Assembly: GCA_964344775.1 (NCBI GenBank)
Contig: CAYFOO010000053.1
Span: 1-9,701 of the forward strand
Direction of reading: 5' to 3'
DNA length: 9,701 bases
Source of the DNA: CAYFMH01 sp964344775
GTDB lineage: Bacteria > Patescibacteriota > Gracilibacteria > UBA4473
Positions within the stretch are counted from its first letter, which is position 1, and every line of letters begins with the position of its first letter. Below the pieces are notes generated by a model. The model had not been told where the DNA came from, made no database searches, and saw nothing but the letters and a program-made list of their open reading frames with translations. The position numbers were made by a program, and so were the translations under genes. This document shows, piece after piece, positions 1 through 4,307 of this stretch.

Positions 1-71
1 TCATTATCCCCATTTCTTCTCTCCGAACAACTTTATTGTGCAGAAAGTCTATTTTTTAAAACTTTTTAGTT

Positions 72-344
72 ATGAGTATGGAAGGAAAAAAAGATGGTGA
101 AGGAGCTGAATTTGACGAGCTGGTTGCTGCTGTGAGAGATCTTTTGGAAGTAGATGGAGAAAGTGATGCTTCAGAAGACGATACTTCAGTTGTTGTAGAA
201 AGAACTCCGGAGGAAGCAGCAGCGTTGGCTAGGAGAAGAGCGAAATTTGTAGCTGAACATGGAGAAGAGGAAAATGATGGAGAATTGGATCATGAGGTGG
301 TGCAAGGGAGCGGGTTGAGTGCAAGATTTATGCCCAAGAAATAA
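72..344 (+). CDS. Small acidic hypothetical protein (90 aa)
   Basis: I do not recognise this protein. It is 90 residues, soluble, and very rich in Glu and Asp, with acidic runs around residues 27-37 and 64-73. A helical stretch near residues 45-62 contains Ala and a cluster of four basic residues (ARRRAK). The C-terminus turns basic (RFMPKK). There is no signal peptide, membrane segment or cysteine. The start is either ATG 72 or ATG 78; neither has a Shine-Dalgarno sequence, and the upstream bases are AT-rich. It lies 40 bp before the ligase-like gene on the same strand, separated by a heptamer array. Function unknown; it is called a gene because the frame is open with a coding-like composition and nothing else explains the stretch. 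The overlapping frame on the other strand looks like a shadow. Confidence 0.6.
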   Translation: MSMEGKKDGEGAEFDELVAAVRDLLEVDGESDASEDDTSVVVERTPEEAAALARRRAKFVAEHGEEENDGELDHEVVQGSGLSARFMPKK

Positions 345-345
345 A

Positions 346-373
346 TTCTTGATTCTTGATTCATAATTCATAA
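346..373. repeat. Heptamer tandem array between two genes
   Basis: Four consecutive 7-bp units fill most of the 40-bp spacer: ttcttga twice (346-359), then ttcataa twice (360-373). The two unit types differ at two positions, so the array probably grew by slippage from one heptamer. It ends 11 bp before the GTG start of the ligase-like gene and contains no Shine-Dalgarno sequence. Confidence 0.75.
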
Positions 374-384
374 TCCTGTCAAAC

Positions 385-1665
385 GTGAAAATCTTTTTTT
401 GGCTTTGCCTGCTCCTCCTCGTCCCCGGACTACTACTCCGGATTGATCTGGGAGGCTCTGGGATTCTGGGGACCGATATTATTTTACCGGTTTTTGCGGC
501 AGTTTGGATTTTTCAGAAGCTAGTGATTGATCAGAAATTTCCGAAGTGCCATTTCATCCTTCCGGGATTTGTGTTTCTGGGAGTCGCGATCTTGAGTTTT
601 TTATTGGGAGCAGGTGATTTGCTTTTCAAAGAACAAGTACTCTCTGGAGCCTACTTGGTTCGTTTTTTTGCACTTCTGATTTTTGGTTGGGCGGCAGTAG
701 ATCTGTTTGCAGAAAAAAAAGAGCAAGAACAGTTTTTCCGAGGCATTTTTGGTATTTCTGCGATTGTAGTACTGCTCGGATTTTTACAGTTTTACTTGTT
801 TCCGGATATTTCTGATTTCTCGACCGAGGGAGGTTGGGATCCTCATCAGGGAAGACTGCTGGGGACCTGGATGGATCCGAACTTTGTATCGGGATTCCTC
901 GGGTTTATGACCCCCGTAGCCCTGGGCAAGTGGTATGATTTCGAGAGTTCTAAAGAGCGATTTTGGTTGGGGGGATTGATTTTGATTTTTTTGTATGCCC
1001 TATTTCTGACTTTTTCTCGGAGTGGATATTTGGCGGCATTATGTGGATTTTTTATCTTTTTCATCTTGCGTGATCCGAAGGTGATTTTGATCGGAGTCTT
1101 ATTATCTGTGATCGGATTAGCTGCTAGTGAAAGAGCCCAGAAGAGAGTCGGAGAACTCGCCGGAACGATGTCAGCGATTGTGTTTCAAAATACCGATGAG
1201 ATAGATCCGACCGCTTCTCTCCGGATCGAGAGCTGGCGAAAAAGTCTGGAACTGTACGACAAATATCCCATCCTCGGAATCGGGTACAACACGTATCGAT
1301 ATCGAGCGGCAGAAGAGGGAATTGTAGATGAGAGTTATTTCTCTGCGGGAGGATCTGATTCTTCACTTCTGACCGTGTTGGTAACGACCGGAGCGGTAGG
1401 TTTTTTGGCATTTTTGTGGTTTTTGGGTTCACTTTTTTGGCAGGGGTTTGGGCCATATTTACGTTTGATTCAAAACCCCTCTGCCCTTCGGGCATCTCCC
1501 CTTATCAGGGGAGAAAAAGGAGGAGAGATTCCTCTGGGTTTTGCTTGTGGAATTGTGGCGATCTTTGTGCATTCGTTTTTTGTGAATTCTTTGCTGTTTC
1601 CTCTGATTTTGATGCCGATTTTGGCGGTGGGAGCAGTTTTGGGGAAAAGTGTTGACAAAAAGTAA
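385..1665 (+). CDS. O-antigen ligase / Wzy-type polymerase family membrane protein
   Basis: This polytopic membrane protein of 426 residues resembles the Wzy_C (O-antigen ligase/polymerase) family, which joins or polymerises glycan chains on the outer face of the cytoplasmic membrane. Hydrophobic segments begin at the N-terminus (about 3-18, 31-46, 57-78, 88-107) and continue to the C-terminus (384-418). Family-like motifs are GRLLGTWMDPNF (156-167) followed by a membrane segment, TFSRSGYLAAL (209-219), and the loop DPTASLRIESWRKS into LGIGYNTY (274-304), which carries conserved Arg and Trp. SDSSLLTVLVTTGAVGF (324-340) matches the usual segment after the large periplasmic loop. The start is GTG at 385 without a clear ribosome binding site. 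Residues 364-381 are encoded by an inserted palindromic repeat. The exact glycan substrate cannot be read from sequence. The last codons overlap the predicted promoter of the sigma gene. Confidence 0.88.
   Translation: MKIFFWLCLLLLVPGLLLRIDLGGSGILGTDIILPVFAAVWIFQKLVIDQKFPKCHFILPGFVFLGVAILSFLLGAGDLLFKEQVLSGAYLVRFFALLIFGWAAVDLFAEKKEQEQFFRGIFGISAIVVLLGFLQFYLFPDISDFSTEGGWDPHQGRLLGTWMDPNFVSGFLGFMTPVALGKWYDFESSKERFWLGGLILIFLYALFLTFSRSGYLAALCGFFIFFILRDPKVILIGVLLSVIGLAASERAQKRVGELAGTMSAIVFQNTDEIDPTASLRIESWRKSLELYDKYPILGIGYNTYRYRAAEEGIVDESYFSAGGSDSSLLTVLVTTGAVGFLAFLWFLGSLFWQGFGPYLRLIQNPSALRASPLIRGEKGGEIPLGFACGIVAIFVHSFFVNSLLFPLILMPILAVGAVLGKSVDKK
1482..1514. repeat. Double-hairpin palindromic repeat inserted in frame in the ligase gene
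   Basis: Two adjacent perfect hairpins: tgccc/gggca (1482-1486 with 1490-1494, loop ttc) and tctcccct/aggggaga (1495-1502 with 1507-1514, loop tatc). They fall in the coding frame and encode NPSALRASPLIRGEKGG, a polar stretch in a loop between two membrane segments that otherwise has no place in this family. The second stem shares its core with the intergenic repeat at 6786-6804. It looks like a dispersed palindromic element tolerated inside a gene. Confidence 0.8.
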
Positions 1666-1680
1666 AAATTAACCTAAAAG
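1652..1680 (+). promoter_or_regulatory. Predicted promoter of the sigma-factor gene
   Basis: A perfect -35 hexamer TTGACA (1652-1657) is followed after 17 bp by TAAAAG (1675-1680), which matches TATAAT at four of six positions. The -35 box lies inside the last codons of the ligase gene (Val-Asp-Lys). Transcription would begin near 1687, leaving a leader of about 19 bases before the ATG at 1706. The sigma factor can therefore be expressed separately from the ligase. Confidence 0.55.
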
Positions 1681-1705
1681 TTATTTACTTAATTTTGAAA
1701 TACAA

Positions 1706-2692
1706 ATGGAAGGTTCTCCGGTTTTGTTAAATAGAGAAAAAGAAAAAGAAGAAAAAGCTAACGCTAACGCAATTCTATCTCTGAGTTCAGAAGGAAATGT
1801 TCAAGAACAAGTTAACTCTTCTCTTATCTTTTTTACTGCAGAGGAGAGGAATCACATAGAGGATTCACGAGAAGAACTTGAATTGATAGAGAGATGTAAA
1901 GCAGGAGATGAAAAAGCAGGAGATGAAAAAGCAGAAAGACGTCTTTTTGGTGCACATTTTGGTTTGATATGTAAACTTGCTAGACCTTTTGCGAAAAGCA
2001 ACGAAGATCTAAAAAAAGATTTAATTCAGGCGGGAATGATTGGACTAAAAAAGGCTATAGATAAATTTAAACCAGAAAAAGGATTTCGTTTAAACACTAG
2101 TGCTGTGTGGTGGATAAAAGCAGAAATGCAGGAATTTGTCAGGCGGGAAGTACGTCTTATTAAGGTTTCTGTGGACTGGCAAAATAGAATTTTTGCCATT
2201 GTGAAATTTTTAAGAGAAGAAAAAGGTATTCCGGACCCTCCTTCTGAGGTTATAGTAGAAATGTTTTTAGAGGGGGAAGCGAATGTTTTATTTGAACGTG
2301 TAGAACAAGTTGAAATGGCCGTAGCTACTGTTTTGGGGAGACATCCCAGCTTGGACAGACCTCTCTATGATGATTCTGGAGCAACCTGGGTAGAAACAGT
2401 TCCAAGTGGAAAAGGTAGTCCTGAAGAAATACTAGAAGAACGTCAAACTAAAGAAAGAAAATTACAAATTTTGAAAGAAGCTTTAGATAGTTGTTTAACC
2501 GAAAGAGAAAGAGCTATTTATTTGGCTAGAAATGCTATTGGGACTGAGGATGGAGAGAGTGTTTCTTTGGAAAATTTAGCACAAAAGCATGGAATTACTC
2601 GAGAAAGAATTCGACAAATACAAGTAATAGCTACTAGGAAAATTGAAAGATTCTTTAAACGAAGTGAAGTGAAAGCAAGATTGGTGGCTTAA
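1706..2692 (+). CDS. RNA polymerase sigma-70 family factor, RpoH-like
   Basis: A sigma-70 family factor of 328 residues that would direct core RNA polymerase to a set of promoters. Residues 1-55 are a low-complexity, Lys/Glu/Asn-rich extension. Region 2 runs from about 57 to 155, with DLIQAGMIGLKKAIDKF (105-121) and the promoter-melting/-10 recognition part GFRLNTSAVWWIKAEMQEF (126-144). The WWIKAEMQEFVRREVRLIKV part is closest to RpoH/heat-shock-type sigmas. SLDRPLYDDSGATWVE (215-230) also matches the RpoH pattern. Region 4 has the -35-binding helix-turn-helix LAQKHGITRERIRQIQVIATRKI (290-312). Residues 66-75 are a perfect 5-residue duplication. The gene is AT-richer by eye than the genes around it and has its own promoter. 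Whether it is the heat-shock sigma or another alternative sigma is inference. Confidence 0.92.
   Translation: MEGSPVLLNREKEKEEKANANAILSLSSEGNVQEQVNSSLIFFTAEERNHIEDSREELELIERCKAGDEKAGDEKAERRLFGAHFGLICKLARPFAKSNEDLKKDLIQAGMIGLKKAIDKFKPEKGFRLNTSAVWWIKAEMQEFVRREVRLIKVSVDWQNRIFAIVKFLREEKGIPDPPSEVIVEMFLEGEANVLFERVEQVEMAVATVLGRHPSLDRPLYDDSGATWVETVPSGKGSPEEILEERQTKERKLQILKEALDSCLTERERAIYLARNAIGTEDGESVSLENLAQKHGITRERIRQIQVIATRKIERFFKRSEVKARLVA
1901..1930 (+). repeat. 15-bp tandem duplication inside the sigma gene
   Basis: The unit gcaggagatgaaaaa occurs twice without mismatch (1901-1915, 1916-1930), duplicating AGDEK just before region 2.1. Most sigma-70 proteins have a single such segment (pattern (A/K)AGDE-A at the start of region 2), so this is an in-frame 5-residue expansion. 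The absence of any divergence between the units suggests it is recent. Confidence 0.9.
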
Positions 2693-2694
2693 TT

Positions 2695-2752
2695 CTATTT
2701 TTTCACTTCCACAATCAACTTTGCTACCTCAGTCTTCGTGAGCTTCTGATGC
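2695..2752 (-). pseudogene. Remnant: C-terminal tail of a second SLH-domain protein
   Basis: Read on the minus strand from 2751, this encodes HQKLTKTEVAKLIVEVKK followed by a TAG stop (2695-2697). The intact SLH protein at 4308-6758 ends in HQKLTKAEATKLIVEMGKY; 13 of 18 aligned residues are identical. At the DNA level about 41 of 49 bases match between 2704-2752 and the end of that gene. The similarity stops abruptly at 2752, where the ligase-like remnant begins. The rest of the gene is missing. It is a leftover end, not a functional gene. Confidence 0.75.
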
Positions 2753-2796
2753 TGATCTTGGCGGTGGGGAGTGTTTTATCGAGCAAAGAGGCGTAA
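2746..2796 (+). pseudogene. Remnant: C-terminal tail of a second ligase-like membrane protein
   Basis: Read on the plus strand, this gives LMLILAVGSVLSSKEA and then TAA (2794-2796). The intact ligase gene ends with ILMPILAVGAVLGKSVDKK and TAA; the block around ILAVG-VL is conserved at the same distance from the stop, and the DNA matches codon for codon over about 30 bp (ttggcggtggg is identical). No coding similarity continues to the left, where the SLH remnant lies. The body of this gene is missing. Confidence 0.7.
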
Positions 2797-2801
2797 TAAA
2801 A

Positions 2802-2831
2802 TTGGTTTTTCCCGTCTTTTTGTGCTAAAAT
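2802..2831 (+). promoter_or_regulatory. Possible promoter of the hypothetical gene pair
   Basis: A -10-like TAAAAT (2826-2831) lies 18 bp after a weak -35-like TTGGTT (2802-2807), just downstream of the ligase-tail remnant. Transcription would start near 2838, only 5 bases before the TTG at 2843 or 14 before the ATG at 2852, so the mRNA would be nearly leaderless. The -35 match is only three of six, so the call is tentative. Confidence 0.35.
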
Positions 2832-2842
2832 AAGGGGATTTA

Positions 2843-3862
2843 TTGTGTCCAATGTTATTTTATTTATTCAAAAAACAGCTTAATTCTAAATTTCTTCGAC
2901 ATAGTGAAAGTTTCGGAGACCGACCTCATACCTTGGAAAATGCTGGTGAAAGTGTCAATAAACCAAAGAAATTAGATTATAAACTGACAGAAGAGGAAGA
3001 AAATTTGTGGGAAGACAGGGCTGACACCATGGGAAGACAAACCGCAGAATTTGATCGAAGGCATGAACAACAATTTGCAGAGCTTGATGCTGGATATGAT
3101 GACGAGTTAGATCAAGCTTATGCTTCAGACATTCCTGATCAACCTGCGATTAATACGGCAGAAAATGGAGAAAATACAGAAAATGACACCTGGGTAGATA
3201 AATTAAAAATATGGGTTGGTACTAATCCTAAAGAAGTAAGAGCTGATCGAGCTGCAACAAGGGCTCTGATAGAAAAAGCTATGAATGAAGCTCAAAACAG
3301 TGGGATAGCTGAAGGATTTGCAGGGAGTGGAGTGATAAATTCAGTTGGTGCTGCCGCAAAAGCAGGGCCAAAAGTTTTGAATTGGATAAGCCAAAAGCTT
3401 GGACTAAAGAAAACTCCAAAAACTAAATCAAAAGAAATAACTAGTTTTGCAGAAGAGGGGATAGATAAGGGATTAAAAGGTTCCCCAAAATTAGCTAACA
3501 CAGAGCTGGCTTATGGTTATCGGAGAATTATGCCGCAACTTGAAAAGATGAGATTGAGATCTGGTGAAATTTTGAGAAATCCAGAAACTGCTGAAACAGA
3601 AATAAAGAATGCCAGAGCAATCTTAGATAATGTGTTAGAACTTGTAGAAGAAGTAGTTAAAAATCCCAATGCTACTAAATGGAAAATGTCTCAAAAGAGA
3701 GTGATAGAGCATGCTAATGGCATAAAGGAGGAGGCAATAAAAGGAGTAATGGCATTTATTCGAGAAGCAAAAAAAACAAACCCTGAAGCTGCGAATCAGC
3801 ACCTTTTTGCAATAAAAGATCGTCTAATAAAATTGAAACAATTAAAAATCCCTGTAAAATAA
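2843..3862 (+). CDS. Hypothetical protein with acidic helical N-terminus and small-residue-rich centre
   Basis: I do not recognise this protein (339 residues if it starts at TTG 2843). ATG 2852 is the more natural start and gives 336; the sequence aagggga lies 4 bases before the TTG and 13 before the ATG, so it does not settle the choice. Residues 45-110 are strongly acidic and predicted helical (EEEENLWEDRAD, FDRRHEQQFAELDAGYDDELD). Residues 153-182 are rich in Gly, Ala, Ser and hydrophobic residues and could form an amphipathic or membrane-inserting helix. Residues 183-200 are Lys/Thr-rich. Residues 225-339 look all-helical and basic. No signal peptide, cysteine or catalytic motif is evident. 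The gene is AT-rich like the sigma gene. It is followed after 2 bp by the next gene, so the two are probably co-transcribed. Function unknown. Confidence 0.75.
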   Translation: MCPMLFYLFKKQLNSKFLRHSESFGDRPHTLENAGESVNKPKKLDYKLTEEEENLWEDRADTMGRQTAEFDRRHEQQFAELDAGYDDELDQAYASDIPDQPAINTAENGENTENDTWVDKLKIWVGTNPKEVRADRAATRALIEKAMNEAQNSGIAEGFAGSGVINSVGAAAKAGPKVLNWISQKLGLKKTPKTKSKEITSFAEEGIDKGLKGSPKLANTELAYGYRRIMPQLEKMRLRSGEILRNPETAETEIKNARAILDNVLELVEEVVKNPNATKWKMSQKRVIEHANGIKEEAIKGVMAFIREAKKTNPEAANQHLFAIKDRLIKLKQLKIPVK

Positions 3863-3864
3863 CT

Positions 3865-4266
3865 ATGATCTTAAAAATAATTAAAATCATGGAAACACCA
3901 GATGCTATTCCCGAAAATTCTACTGATGAAGAATTTGAAGAATTTATTGCTTCAGCTGACGAAGGGATCTTTGATTATATTTCTGCTCTAAGAAAAGCGG
4001 AGCAGATCCACCAAGAAAGGCTAAATAGTAATCCAAAGTTAAGAATCGCTTTTGATTTTGTGTTGGCTTGTAATGAAAGAGATAATGGACAAAGAATTCC
4101 AGAGCCGATAAAAAAATTATTAGGAGATGATTTTGTACCTCAAGATTTCCCTTGGACAATTGATCAAACACTTACAAAAACTTATGATCAACAATTGATG
4201 ATTTTAAAAGATGCTGGAATTCTTAGGAAAGAAGGGGAAAAAATAATAGAACCAGGAAATGCTTGA
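3865..4266 (+). CDS. Hypothetical acidic protein (133 aa) paired with the preceding gene
   Basis: I do not recognise this protein. It has 133 residues from ATG 3865, or 125 from ATG 3889 (METPDAIPEN). The first is favoured by tight coupling to the previous stop, the second by a more typical N-terminus; neither has a Shine-Dalgarno sequence. It is mainly acidic and probably helical (STDEEFEEFIASADEG, ALRKAEQIHQERLN), with one Cys at 69 and no membrane segment. Only 2 bp separate it from the preceding gene, and it shares that gene's AT-rich composition. That suggests the two work together, possibly as partner proteins, but the sequence gives no direct evidence. The stop is TGA. It is convergent with the SLH protein gene 41 bp away. 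Confidence 0.7.
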   Translation: MILKIIKIMETPDAIPENSTDEEFEEFIASADEGIFDYISALRKAEQIHQERLNSNPKLRIAFDFVLACNERDNGQRIPEPIKKLLGDDFVPQDFPWTIDQTLTKTYDQQLMILKDAGILRKEGEKIIEPGNA

Positions 4267-4307
4267 TTGAATTGGCACTAGAATCCAATGAGAAGGCTAA
4301 ATCATTA

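Noticed and set aside
40..83. Similarity between the first gene's upstream region and the reverse complement of the window's right end (gcag-aagtctatt and ttttagttatg)
   Set aside because: Short AT-rich matches in permuted order; several are expected by chance in a window of this size.
1124..1495. Minus-strand open frame inside the ligase gene
   Set aside because: Overlaps a well-supported membrane protein completely. Its composition is that of an antisense frame.
4271..4289. Hairpin attgg/ccaat between the convergent hypothetical and SLH genes as a terminator
   Set aside because: Only 5 bp of stem with a 9-base loop and no T-run on either side. Too weak to call.
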